64,000 nucleotides of DNA, from positions 930,001-994,000 of the forward strand of contig JACDQD010000006.1 in NCBI GenBank assembly GCA_019843655.1. Reading direction: 5' to 3'. Shown one piece after another: positions 12,136 through 25,956 of the stretch; positions within the stretch are counted from its first letter, which is position 1; every line of letters starts with the position of its first letter. The notes below the pieces were generated by a model that did not search any database, was not told the origin of the DNA, and worked only from the letters and a program-made list of their open reading frames with translations. The stretch comes from Lethocerus indicus. Its lineage: Eukaryota > Arthropoda > Insecta > Hemiptera > Belostomatidae. Position numbers and translations under genes: made by a program.

Positions 12136-15100
12136 GAAATATTTTCGGGGCTATGAATTTTTTGTGACACCATTGTCACAAACGATAGCGGATGCTACAG
12201 CATTAAACAAACACAACTAGAGTGTTAATTAATTAGATTTTAGGCGTGTCTAGAGAAACTACTTTAACTGAGTCCAACAGGTAATTTAGGTCCAGCGGTG
12301 GTTCCGATATCCGAATGATACCTATACTGACAGGAGCCGAATAGTACAATACTAGTATCTTCAGTCTTAATACTTATGTTCATATTATTTTCCGTAAAGT
12401 ATTTGTAAATCCCACTAAATTTCTCATCGCGTATAGTAATTACCTCGGTTTCTGGACACAACCCGAAAACATTAAGAGTCGGGTAGAGGCGAAGGGCCCT
12501 TGCCCTGGGAGCGAAACAGACAGAAAAAAAGGAAACAAATTTAAAGTGAGACGCGAAGGAAGGAAAGAGGGAAAGTGAGAAGAAGAATAAGTAGTGGGGG
12601 CAGAAGAGAAGCACTCTAGCAAATGACTGGCGGAAAGCCGCCCCCGGCCCCAGCCCAAAGTCGCCGGTAGTGGAGCATTAGCCGCAAACTGCTACTGCCG
12701 CCTTCACAGCCGCACAGCCACGAGATGGCTATGAAATTAACGATTATACGGCCCGACTCGGATAGCCATTAGGGCGGGGACGGTCGCCGCCCCCACCGGT
12801 CTGACGCCCCATTGTCACTGCACTCTGTCCTCAACACCGCCCGGGTCACAATCGGGACACGCTAAAACCATTCACCTCTCGACACAGCTCAAGGACACCC
12901 ACTAACAGTGATAGGTACTAACAGCCTACTGGAATTATTAAATATATTAAAACTCGAGTTGTGAACATCCGAGTATGAATGCAACGTCGGATATCGTGCG
13001 AGTTGGGAAACTGCAAAAACACTTATTTTTCTACCAAAAATTTTGAATAGGATAGCCAAAATTCTATATTTTTCTAACCCTCTTTTAAGGGAGCTTAAAC
13101 GTGTCCTTTATATAATGGAAAAAATATGTAAAATAACTTGATTTGTATGGCAATTATTGGGGACTCTCATACAGTAGTTGACAGCTTCCTCGGCACGGCC
13201 CCGAAATCCCGACCACGTAGCGGGTTATCAATTAAAATTATAGTAGTAAAACGCGCTATAAACAGAATATAAACGTGTATCGACATAATTCAGTAAATCA
13301 ATCTCCACGAATTAGTGTACAAACAACAATTAATTCAACAAATCCGAGCTTTCCAAACGTGTCTTTATACGGATATCACCCATTCAACACCGCCTGTAAT
13401 GCTTCATTAACACACAAATACTACAGAATGCCGCATGAATAGTCGTCACGAGTTGAGTACTGCAGTGAAACAACAATCGGGCCCGCTACCCAACCCGCCT
13501 AACCGATAGTGAAAACCGGTTTCGACAGTAAATTTCCAGATTCAACAGGTGACAGACATTTGGGTCGAGTTAACAAGCAGATAGGGGGGGGGTTATTGGC
13601 GTACTTAAACACCTTATTATGGACGTGACTTATGAATTTAACAACGCGACCTAATAATGAACTGTACAAGGGAATTGGTACCACATATCTCGTGCATGGG
13701 CTCAAAATCAACCATTTTCGAAGGGATGTTTGTCAAAGATTATTATTAAATAAAGGGATAATTTAGAAATATAATCATAAATGAAATCAGTCGGTTCAGC
13801 CTGAATTCACAGCCGAATACCGAAAACAACACGCAGAACAGAGCTACTGTGCGGGTTAGTATTAAGGGCGCCGTACGTCCGTTAATTTAATGCACAGAAT
13901 TAAAAGGGATACATATTGATATATAAAGGATATCGCGAATAGATTGTAGATGTTAAATAATAAGTTGAAAAATATGTCCCTAAAGTCAGTCCCAAAAGAA
14001 TCATAAGTATTATATATTTTTTAAAACTTTTCGTGAAAAAAAACCAAACAATTCCTAGTGCGTTCTAGCGGTAAAAACTCGATAATTTTCCAGCAAATTT
14101 CAAAACATTAAATGAGACAAGCTCATATAAATTCCAGTATTAGAATACTGCCTGAGTAAGACCACTGCTTTCCTATATATATTAAAATAAGTTCCAATAT
14201 CAGTGTATATAAATATAAACCGACATTTTCAGGCTGTAAACTATATGAATTCATTGATAAACAAAAATCTATGTACAGTGGGAGTAGAATCCAAGTGATT
14301 GGGGCTTGATTTCGTATCCGGGTTGAGGGCCGAATTTCGCTTAAATTCGAGTAGTTAATTATGTACGAATCACGCTCATTTAATTTATGGGAGTACGGTA
14401 ATAATGGGAGCATAAGCTTACAGTTTGGTGACGTGGGAGGGAGGGCGGAGGGACGAGGGAGTGAACGGGGTCAGCGGGATAATGGAGAGGATGTCGGGGG
14501 ATGAGGCCGGCTTTAATAAATATTCAAGTTGTCGGCCAAACTGTACAATGGGGTTATGCGTGTTATGAGGCCTGGTGGTGGTGTTGTTATACGACAATAA
14601 GACGGCGGCGGTACATACATGTGCGGTGGAAGGCGCCGTATGCAAATTTGCGGGCTTTATTCGCCCCCCCCCCCAACCGACGCGGCTTAAGCGGGAACGG
14701 GCCCCCAACAAGCTTTCGGCTGCACAGGCTTCGATATAAAGTCGTCGTAGACAATGCGCCAAAGACCCGTTCGACTGTAATAATAATAATAGCCCCAGTC
14801 AACGACCGGCGAACGGGAGCCATTAAATCGGCAAACGGCTACACCTATAAGCCAGCGGAAGTCTTTGCCCCATTATATTATTTATGGGTCGCGAACAAAA
14901 TTGGATGATATAAAAGAGGATTTAAAATGCCGCAATTAGAGTTAATTAAAATTAAGAATTTAAACTGTATAAATTAATAATCAGATTTTTATGGGCTCTC
15001 AGAAACTTCTGTTTTCGTTGTAAAACATTAAAATAATCTCTGAACCTTCGTTTCTGTATTCGTAGTGTACTAGAAATGGCCGAGACAGTCTGTAAGAAAG

Positions 15101-18100
15101 TATGAGAGAAAGAAATTATATCTTGAAGTATTGTACTTCAATTTTCCGCGTTACTTACTTAGGCCGGCCCGATAATTTACGCCAGCGATATTTCTCCGTA
15201 GGGCAACGCTAAAAAGTTTGACAATTCCACGACGATTTCTCGAATTGCAGCGAAATTTCAAACTGCGGCGTATTAAAAGTCGTAATAATAAATCAGGAAA
15301 TTTTGTACTAAAAACGCCACTAAATTTCACGAGCGTCCGAAAGAGAAAATTTATCCGCTTGGACCCCCGATAGGGTCTAATCGTTATTGAAGTTATAGGG
15401 GCCGAAACTTTAGTCTTCTGAAGAACCTGATGCCGATAAGAATTGCGTTTATTTGGTACGTGATGTCTATTAATCGTCCGTATTAAAAAAATCTTATCGA
15501 AGATTCAGGTTTTATTTCCCGCCCCCAAAAAAGAGGAAAGATATATGAGAGTTTAATCTGTCAGAGGGACGCTAAGAAATGTGATACGTGAAATCCTCAA
15601 TTCGTTCGGGTGGAAATAATTGTTTCGCACACATCCTATCAGATCAAGGATCGAACGCGAGGAAACGTTTAGTACTTCACAGGAAGGGCTATTTTCTCGT
15701 TTTTCCTAGTGGATTAAGGTCTTTAATCAGAAGGGGTTCCTTCACGTCCAGTTGACAGAGCAGGACGCTTTGCTCGGAAAAGGGGAAATATTTACCTAGC
15801 GAAGATTCGCTGAGAAGAGGAAATAAATTAGTTCACAGTTTCGTTTTAAATAACCTGTCGCCAGTTAGTACGAGAGCAAACATTTCACCAGAATTACTGA
15901 TTTGATTGGGGTCTAACAGAAGATAGACATTCACATGCATGGAATGCATGGCTGCAATTTTAACTGCTGTCTCACACATAACGCTAATACCTAGCACGGT
16001 ATAAATGTATTCCAATACAATGTCACATTCGGAACTGAACGTACGCAAGAAAACCCGCGTAACTGTTGTATAATTAACATAGTACATTACCATTTTATAC
16101 CTTCTACTTATGTGGGAATATTTAAAACGTTCTACGTAACAATAAGGACAACGCAAAGCTGACGGGGGACTAAACCGGGATTACCTTTAAATAAGTTTGA
16201 ATTGGAATAAAAAAAGCGATCGATTATTATTCAAATTAATGACCCGGCTTAGCCCTTTATTAAGGCGGTGCGCGGTACGGGACGCGTTCTAACGAAGGGT
16301 TGAATAGATGCGGTAGGGTGAACGACCGTCTGGTAAGGGGAGGGAAGAAAACAAGGGGGGTTGTAGTACTCGTCCACTAATTAAGAAGGGGGTGTTAAGG
16401 CGGTGACTCGGCCGAATTCAGAATGAGCCCCCCCACGCCCCCCCCCCCCCACCGCAACGCCAAAAGCAGGAAGGATACAATCGGCGTCTGGCTGCCAGCT
16501 AGCCAGCCTGAACCTGAACCGTTCGGGTTCGGCTTCGGGTTTAATCTATGCAAACAGGTTTGGAGTAGGGCCGATGGCGGGGAACCGAGCCAGGGCACAC
16601 ACACACGGCGCCCCCTCCTCCCTGAACCCGGTTACCGTTTCATTTGGTTCAAGGAGTCTGAAACTGATTTGGTATTCTGCCATTTGGCAGAGGGCCCTGC
16701 CAGCCACGGACCCCCTGACCACCAAAACAAACTGCCCCCATCTCAGCCCCATCTCATTCTATCCCCCGGCTAAACGCTTGATTAATATCGATGACCCGAC
16801 AGCGGAGACTTTTCTCCGCGCGCGTCCCACACGCCCAGGGAAAACTCCGGCCCAGTTGTTTCAACTGCCAGCCGGAGACATCATTAATTTTATTTCTATT
16901 GCCAGCCACGTGGAATTCAATTTGTCGACAATTATTAATCCGCTTTACTTACGTAAATCAATGTTTTTTCGCAAATTCTCAACGTGCGAAAAATGACAGA
17001 ATTTATAAATGAAATATAACTAAAGGCGTAGGAACAGTACACATACCCGATCACCGAAAACTGATAATATAAATAAAACTAATTTTATCGTACAAACTTG
17101 TGTCAGATTTTCAAACGTAGAGTAAAGCAATTAAAATAATACTGTCGATTAATATTTTTCCGATCTAACATATATACTGTGCATTAGAAAGATGAAATGA
17201 TGTAATACGCTCTCGTATGCAGGATGACTGCAGGTTATATTGATAGGGACAGGTCTGTCAAAGCGAAACCTAGAGGAACTGTTGGATAGCGGCTGCGGGT
17301 GTCCATTAGTCACCGGTTGAAGAGAAAAAGACGAATGGCAGACGGGAGAATTGAAGACACAGAGATGCAGAGAGGGAGAGGTAGGGAGGGAGGGAGGTTG
17401 AGCGGAGAGATTGAGAAAGGGAGGGATAGGCAGGCGCCCCCCCCCCCCCGGCCCCCGTCCCCGCAATCCTCATCCACCCCGATCAAAATGTCAAAGTGAC
17501 GCCACTCACGGTAATACCCTCTTATTTCACTGACAGACAGAGAGAGAGAGAGAGAGAGACAACTAAACCCAGAAGGGACCCAAACGCCGGCCGAAACAAT
17601 GGCGAACTGAAAGCCCGTCCTAGCTCAAATCCAAAGCTAAGATTTCAAAATGAAATTGCCTCCGGCGATTTCCACAATTGGATTTCACATATTGGACTTC
17701 CCCCCGAATTACAGGGATAACAAATCTCCACGAATTTATTCAATCTTCTCAAACGGAAGATTTATTTCACAATACCTTTCTTCGAAACCATCTATCCTAC
17801 CTAAAGGTTATTCATTTTTTACTGTTATGTATTTTTTAGCGATTGACCATTTTTGTTATACTACAATATTCAAATATCCTTCCCAGCCGGTCGAAGGAAA
17901 GAAACTAGACGACGGCAGACAATAGACTAAGATAAATAAGATTAAAATTTATCTATCTCGAATGCCATAGCGTTTTATACGAAACGCAAAGAGTGACAAA
18001 TTGGGGCAGTAAAGACGGCACTCGAACAGGGTCCATGAGCTTTCGTTAATTATAATTTGTAACCACGTAACACTATTTACACGAATACACGCATAAAAAC

Positions 18101-18845
18101 GTTTGGGGGTAGGACAAAGCCGATTTCAACCTGCGATAGACACAGCCCGAACCCCGGTCTAGGGGGAGACGTCCTGTAATTAGCGCTAACGGAAATCGGA
18201 CTTCATCACATCCCTCCTCATCGGATTTACAACAAATTCACCCCCGGTCCCGAGCCCCCTACCCCGACAGTGTCAACACAGTGTCCTCAAATTGGCCAAA
18301 CACCGAGAGAGGGGGAACGGGGTGCCGCACGACTGTTTAAATATTGGGACAGGTGCAACAGATTGTGTGGGCACTGGAGTGTGTGTGTGTGCGGGAGGGA
18401 GAGCGGGTGTGAGAGAGGGTGTGAGAGAGAGAGAGAGGGGAGGGAGAGAGTGAGTCTAATGAACCGTGGGGTAGTCTGGTGCCTGGGGCAAAGGGCCGAA
18501 TTATGGTCCGCCGACGATCCTTAATCCGCCAATAAAGGATTGCAACCGGAAGCGGGCCCGACAGTGTTTATCACTTAACGCTCGGTCTGACGGAAAGCTA
18601 CTTACAGCGGCGAGAAACCGCAATCGGCCCGACCGGGGACCAAATAAGCGAGCGGGTACCAGTACTCGAACAGATACCTTAAAGCGACACCGGTTAAATT
18701 CACAGAACAGTGAATAATTTCACGATAAATAGCAGATTGTGCCGCAACTATAAGTTTATTTCAAGCCTCCACTCACAAATTGTATTTTATCGCGACTTGT
18801 CACTCAATAAACAATTATTATATCATTATAAAGAAAAATATAATC
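12136..18845. other. No gene recognised
   Basis: AT-rich DNA with GC-rich patches at 12.6-12.9, 14.4-14.8, 16.3-16.9 and 17.3-17.5 kb. Two 13-C runs (16438, 17437) and short GA runs occur. Open frames in the patches overlap on both strands, as expected for low-complexity DNA. Confidence 0.5.
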
Positions 18846-19290
18846 GTGGGTTCGTGGTGTTTCTGTCTCCTCTCGCTGGTTTGGTCTTTAGCTAGACCGG
18901 TTTCGGCTGCTCGCCATCTTCAGTAGCGGTGTTAGTTGGCACTTTGGATGTCTTTTGGGCATCCTCACTGCACTGTCACTGTCGCTTGTACTGCAAGGCG
19001 CTAATACTAAAATGTAAGACAGACCTGTGTTGCGGGCTAGTATTGGGTGCGCCGTACCATTGAAACTAGTACCGCATTAAACTGAATACACTACAACCGC
19101 CACAGTACAAGTGACAGTGACAGTGCTGTGAGGATGCCCGAAAAACATCCAAAGTGTCAACAGTGACTAACACAGCGCCACTGAAAATGGCGAGCGGCCG
19201 AAACCGTTCTAGCAAAAGACCAAACCAGGAGAGGAGACAGAAACACCACGAACCCACGGTATACCAACCCCTCGCAGATCACAAAACAGG
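18846..19290. mobile_element. Long hairpin (foldback) element, copy 2, loop inverted
   Basis: Same family and length as the element at 6057-6497, with the same arm order and the same right terminal segment (CGCAGATCACAAAACAGG). The 121-bp loop at 18988-19108 is the reverse complement of the loop at 6211-6331, so the loop is flipped relative to the right terminus. No coding capacity is visible. Confidence 0.8.
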
Positions 19291-22200
19291 TATATTAAAA
19301 ATATAATCCTTGAATTGGGAATGAGTCTTGTTCGCCAGAAATATTTTCACTCTAACCCTAAGGCGCTGCTACAAGCACTACTACTAAATAGATAATGTCA
19401 TAAATCTGTACCACAGGTCTGTTGTTACTGCCGTCTACACGAATGTTACATGTGCTACTAACGAATGTTACATGTTTTATTGGTCATTACCTGGCTGAAA
19501 AGTTATCTTGGTCGAGTACAAAAAATTATATCGCGACAATAAATATATATTTATTGTCCGTGGTCGATTCTCGGCAGTGGATCGTTTTTTTCATTCCAAT
19601 GAAAATTTTTAAATAGACACGATTTAAGGACAATAATCGCAAATAATTACTAAAAAAATTTAATTACAACCACAAATGGCAGGAAGTTTTATGCTACTGT
19701 TATTGATTCTCTTTATATTATTACTCGGGGTATAGAATGCAACCGCCGTTTCATTATTTTATAACCAATCGGAAGAAAACTGAACCGAAATAAAAAAAAC
19801 GTCGGGCTTAGACGTGATAGGAATCGAACCGTACAAAAATGGGGAGGAGGGCGAATTAAAATTTTAAAAAAGGGAATAGGGGTGGGAATTCGCGGAGGCG
19901 ACGATTCGTGAGGGATATTTTTGTCAAATACAATTAACCCCGGTGCAGTCGACGAGGGCTTGGTAGGGAGGGAGAGAGAGAGAGAGAGAGAGAGAGTGTA
20001 GTAAATGGAATAGCCGTGTTAAGTCCCCCGAGGGTGGCGGTTGGGGGAGTGGTGGGTGGGTAAGGGGACGGGGGATGAAGTGGCATTGTGGCCGCCCATT
20101 TCTCGCACCGTCGAGTTCGCCCAGACACCACCCAGACACAGACACGGACACAGTCACAGTCACAGTCACAGACACACCGGCAGAGAAATGAGAGAATGCC
20201 AGCACCGAGGCAACAGAACGGGGCACAAATTACAAAAACGGAAGGCACAACCTTTTCATTCGCTCCTCACGGTATACGCGCTCAGGGGCCCAGAAATTAC
20301 TCCCATCACGGGAATTACTTATTGTAGAATTAAAAAAAAAAAAATAAAAATCCCGACTCCGAAATCAGTGAATAATTAACCTACATAAATGTCGCTACAG
20401 CCGAAATATCCGGCCCAAGATTGAGTTCAGAAATAATCAGTCGCCGCTCCCGAATTAATACAAGACCGGTAATGTTTCTCAACTACGTGCCGGGATTTTG
20501 GGGATCTGAATTTTTCGAGATATAAATAAATAACTTTCTATCGTTTGACAATAATTACGCAGAAAAAATTCGAAGAAACCAAAAAACAGTTATCGAACAG
20601 CGAGTGACGGTGAAATGTATATCAATTTGCAGAAAGAATTTTTACCGTGAAAGAAATACGGGAAATAAACGGGGGAGGGGGAGGTGTGGCGGGCGTTTGA
20701 AGAGCGGGCACATAATCCGGCTTCATCAGTCGGCCGAGATCAAAACGCAAATTTCCACAAGTGCTCCGGCCTCCTCCTCCTCCTCCGCCTCCTCCCTCTC
20801 ACAGAGTCTTGGCGGAGAATTCAGACCGGCTAAGGGAGGAGGAAGAACGAAACACCGTAAGGGCAACGGGGGAGTAGAACAAACGAAGTACGGCGGTTGC
20901 CCAGGGGTAGGGGCAAAGGGAGAGGCGGATAAATGGGAAGCCGAGAGGAAAGATGGGATGGAGGGAGGGAGGATTGAAAGCCGACGTCGCAATTAAATGC
21001 GCGTTGAGAGCACCCCCATTCCCCGGCCTAGATCTCATCCCCCCCACCATCCAGTGTGAACACCGGCATAAAATAGATTCGTCGTCAGAAAACAAAAATA
21101 TCCCCATAATTAAACCGGGAATTTACATCCACGACTTTTTCCTCGTCGATAATACAAGATCAAACAGAATAATACTAAGAATTGAATAAACTGGATCCTT
21201 CCCGCCTGGCTTCTACCCTATCGGAATTAAGGGGCTCTGAATTGTTTGAAATACCAGAGTTTCAACTGATTAAATAAGGTAACACCGTATCGAATGCCAT
21301 TTGCACAGTGCCCAAAAAGTATCCAGTAATACGTCTGTAATATGGATTATTATGTGTTACGATTAATCTTATCGACGATAACGTGGACGGCAACTGCACC
21401 ACTGTAATCTCCTGGATTTAGGCGATAATGTAACACCTCTTGTCCTATAGGAAAAACGATCTTTCCACGATTCTTATTCAAAGTAAGACGATACGAGGGT
21501 GGTTGTTGGGGGAGGGAGGGGGGGCAGGTTCTTGAAAATAAGAAAACCCCGTGTCAGAGGGGCGGGTAGGAGCGAGGGGGGGGGTGGGAGGGAGGGGGGA
21601 GGGAGAGGGAAAAAGGAAGACTAAGTTGAAAGTGGGCGGAAACAAGACGGAGACGGAAAGAATGAGGCCTAAGAATGGGGTGAGGGGGAGGGGGGCGGAG
21701 TAAAATGAAATGGCGTTGGGGAAGGGTGGAAAAAAAGTGGGACTGAAAACGCTAGCGGTGTAATTAAATGTGTATTGAGGGCTGACCCCGGGCATTAGAG
21801 CACGGGCGACAACAAGGAGCTCCCTCTCTCTCCCTCCGACCCTCCCTCTCTCCCTCTAAGAGCTTCCACAACACCGAGCCCAACCTAAATCCCGACCGCA
21901 AGGAAAACCCCGACTAAATCTAGAGCTCCACAGCTTTCACTCCAGATTTATATTTACTCGGACCGAAAAGGAGAAGAAAAAAAAGAGGAAGCCCGGAATC
22001 CCGGACATTCTTGAAAAACCTCCTAAGCTCTTTCTCTCATAGACTTCATGAAATACGCGATCGATTTAATAAATTTATCCCGATAACCCATAACTATTAC
22101 AATTAATGCATTCAATTATTTTCAATCTCTCGTCACGAGTATCTTCTCAATAAAATTTCCCCCTAACGACGATTCCCAAAGGCAAGAATTAGCCCGCGAT

Positions 22201-25200
22201 AAATTACTTCACAATTAAAGGTTGGACAACCAGCCGCCAGATGGTATCGAGAGAATATTTTTTTACATACTGGCACGGTTATAGTGGAATCGATCTGCTG
22301 TATAACAGTTAGGTCCTTCACACCCGGAGTATTACACTGAAAAAATACTGGGACAACGGGGGCCGATTCAACAATGCCCGATTTGCAAAAAAATCAATGT
22401 ATTTGCTATTTCTCAACGTTATCAGGAAAGGTTGACGAAAACTAGGCCGTCACTGGATCTCGAAAAACAGAAATCGTGGATTTTATTTCTCATTAAATAT
22501 CGATTTTATTCGTTTAAATTGGATAGGCCGTCGAAAGAATGGACGGAAAGGAGGGGAGGATGAGGAGGAGGGCGATGAAATAGCGGAGAAAGGAAAATCG
22601 AGACTATGACAAAGCGCCGGCCGACGGTGGTCGCGATGCGAGTGACTGTGTCGGGGGAGAGACGTAGCGCCGGGGGATGAATGAGAGGAAAGGGGTTGAA
22701 AGGAGAAACGGCGACCAACAGACAGTGAAGGATTTACGGCGAGGTAAGGGATGGGGGTGGCGGGGGCGGGATTTGAGTTTGAGTGGGGGGAGAAACGAGC
22801 CGATAAAAACGGTTTTCCGCCGTCTTTGACAATAACTTGCCGGCGGCGGCGGCGGCCAGAGAAAACTTTTATCGCAAATTTAGTTTCGGCCGACAAATCG
22901 CTTTGGCCGGCAAAAAATATGGAGGGAAATATAACTACTAAAGCGGACCGACGAGAGATTTAAGACGGGGCCCGCACCTCTTTAAGATAACACAATCGAA
23001 CGATATTATTTATATTGTTTTAGTGAAATATGCGACGGACAGGATATATATACACTCATTTGGCCTCAAGGTATATTGTTGAACGAGAGACACAATAAAC
23101 CCTTTGATTTAATTCGAGTATACTAAAAAGAGAATAAAATCGTTTAAAATACATCAGAATACTAATAACAATGACGAATAGCTGAAATCGGTCTATCAGG
23201 TGCATTATGTACATTATTTCCACACGACGAAGGAACAATCCATTGGGTGACCGGTTGAAGATTTGGAAGCGAGATTCAATATCGGTTAAATAGATTTAAA
23301 TAAATAATAATAAATTATTCCCCAATCTACTGAGGACGCCGAGCAACCGACAAGCTAAAACTAAAAGATCGAAATAAGATTCACGGTGTAAGAGTTTTTA
23401 TTTTAAAATTACGATCGTTACTGACTTTTGTTCGGACCGCGGTCGGCCCTAAAGTCCGTCGGGCCAAGCGCAGATTCCCCGCTTATTATTTAACACCGTT
23501 CAAATAGTAAGCGCCGTGTCTTCGGCCGGGGGCCATTATACGGCGGTGGGAGTCGGAACGACCGCCGAAAACTTATCTGCGAAAACCCGCCACAATCCCT
23601 CTATCCTGTGACCAGAGACACCGGCCATTAATACTCCTAAAGATATTAGCACAAGAGGAAAACTATAAATCCAACCCTCTTTAAGAAAATTCCGCCCAAA
23701 TAATTATCCCAATAACGAAATTCAAGTTTGCCAGTTTCTCTGAATCAAGCAGGAACAACTAATTTTTTCGCTAATTACATACATGCTATATTTTCTCTTA
23801 CGCAGTACTTTAATTAAACCGAATAAATTAATATTTTCACCAGTTCTCCCTCACGAGAGTAATCGAAACCGTTGGTATAAACCGAATTTTCCTTCGGACG
23901 AATACGAATTGAATTAATATATAACGATCGGCATCATCGGGGGTTAATAGAAATTCACAATTCATCAGTAGGCCAATACGGACCAAATACGTACGATACG
24001 GAGGTCAAACAACGCTCCAGCAGTAAGACAAATGGATTTTCTCCAGACCGCCCATAAATTATTCAATGAATTAATATAAGACGATTGGAAACTGAAGCGA
24101 AGAGCGAGAGAGGCAAAATTGAATGACTCTTGACCAAATTAATTGTCCGATCTGCATACAATTAATGTAACGCCCCCGATTACATTAAGAATACTACCAA
24201 TTTTACACAGGACGAATTAACTGATTTACTGATAGTAATTCAGAATAAGGTAATGCCGCTAGCAAATTTCCATTACACTATTGCATACCTTTCAATAAAA
24301 TTATATCTACAGGAATATACTTCAAATCATACTTTAAAATGTATTCTACCCTACAATGCTCATTATTGCATGCAAAAAATGAACGAGCGAATGAACTCGA
24401 TGAACAACCATTTTTATTCAATCCGCGCAGGAGATTATTACGACGGAATTGAAACTGAAATTGTTCATATTCATCGTTTATTCGAATAAATTGAAATAAT
24501 AAATAAATAAATTCCAACTGCAAAAAAAATTCTAAAGAAATATTCCGAGAAAATAGTATTCTGGTTATTTTTATGATGTGAAGGAATTTGGATGACCAAA
24601 TCTGTTGATAATCTGTTAGAACGTAATGCCATTCAGACTTCAACATCGCTGCATTATCACATCCTGGAATTTCTCAATCATTATATTAATTGTCACGATT
24701 CAGAAGATCTAAAACTTTTTATTGAACCACTTTTTATTAATAGTAAGCGCACAGAACGATCTTCTACCGAAACGTAATTTGTATATTTTTTAAATACTGA
24801 ACTAAATTCGCTCGAATGAAAATATTATTGTAAAATGTTACAGTTTGCCCATTACAAATGTTGTAATATCACTTTTGTATTTATCGCGTTTATTATTTGT
24901 GACTATTGTATTTATTTTCTATTTAAGATAGAGGATTAATTTTTTTTCTAATGGAATAACAGACATTGTCCGTAAAATATCTACGGGAATGCCTATCTAT
25001 ATTGGAGGCGTGGCGGGACATGAAGAATGGCATAATCCGAATGCCGTAAGTTTCCCGATTCTGCCCCGAAAAACCCCCGTTTTAGCTCGAATTTCGAATT
25101 AGTATTCGATAAACGTACGGCCGGAGGAGCGACACGATTTACGGAAAATTCCTTCTGGGTGAAAAATGAGAAATTGTCAAATGGCGAGTATATTTGTGTC

Positions 25201-25956
25201 GGGCGTTCGAGGAAGATTGTAATATATATATCAAGATGAGTTAGAGCCGTATCCTCGTATGAGGTCGTGTTTCAGAGCTTCGCCGCCATACGAATACATT
25301 CATATTCACAACTCCCAATCGCTGAAATCTTCCCTTTTACGTCCGGCTTATTCATATCTGTACCCTCTCCATAAAACATTTGCCTCAAAATAAAAACCGT
25401 ACGGCGCGTGAATTAGCGTCGAATTCGATATCGCGTATTTATCGTTTCCAGGTGCCGGCTTGAATCGTAAACGAAACGGCGCGAATGAGGACTTGTGTTT
25501 TCGGTACACGAATAACAATGTCAGAGTGATTATTGTCGAGTGGCTATTAATTACGACAGTATTCCGACGGTCCGAATACTCTTTATCCGATACCAAAAAA
25601 CACTTCTAACTCCATTAATCGATACATTTTTTCGTTTAGAATTGTCATACAACGTAGTAGGCTATCCAGCGGTATAGGCTACGGATACAATCCACGTACC
25701 ATACGAATAGAGAACATTATCTGGTGTAGTCCCAAGGGAGGGGGTTACAGTAAGTGTTCAAGTATCGGGCCGACTCGGGGATTTCGAGGGGACTGTACAT
25801 CTCAGCTGTAACTGAATAGTTAGGCGGTTACCTCGTGGGGGTTGCGATGTACACGGGTGGACAAAGGGAATATCGGGGGAGAGGTCGGCGGCAGCTCGCT
25901 AAATCAAACGTCTACGCATAACAAAGGAGACTACCAATTAAATATTCTACGTGTAC
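19291..25956 (-). other. No gene recognised; proposed intron after the alternative dystrophin exon
   Basis: If the exon at 25957-27114 is right, this DNA is the start of its first intron, beginning GTACAC on the minus strand. It holds GC-rich islands at 20.0-21.0, 21.5-21.9 and 22.5-22.9 kb, a CAGTCA-type minisatellite near 20150-20175, a CTC-rich tract near 20767-20800 and a CGG run at 22839-22857. I find no convincing exon. Confidence 0.45.
19972..19996. repeat. AG microsatellite
   Basis: About 12 AG units next to a GGGA-rich stretch; similar short GA runs occur at 17537-17559, 33961-33978 and 47992-48011. Confidence 0.9.

Noticed and set aside
19795..19830. GGTTCGATTCC on the minus strand, like a tRNA T-loop
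   Set aside because: No T-stem pairing and no A box at tRNA distance.
22483..22896. 137-codon minus-strand open frame in a GC-rich island
   Set aside because: Ser/Pro-rich low-complexity text from purine-rich DNA, overlapping frames on both strands and no splice context. It could be another first exon but nothing supports it.
1..25950. Search for the next dystrophin exon on the minus strand (end of repeat 23 onward)
   Set aside because: None of the open frames has spectrin-repeat text with splice sites; the exon may be further left, outside the window, or too short for me to see.
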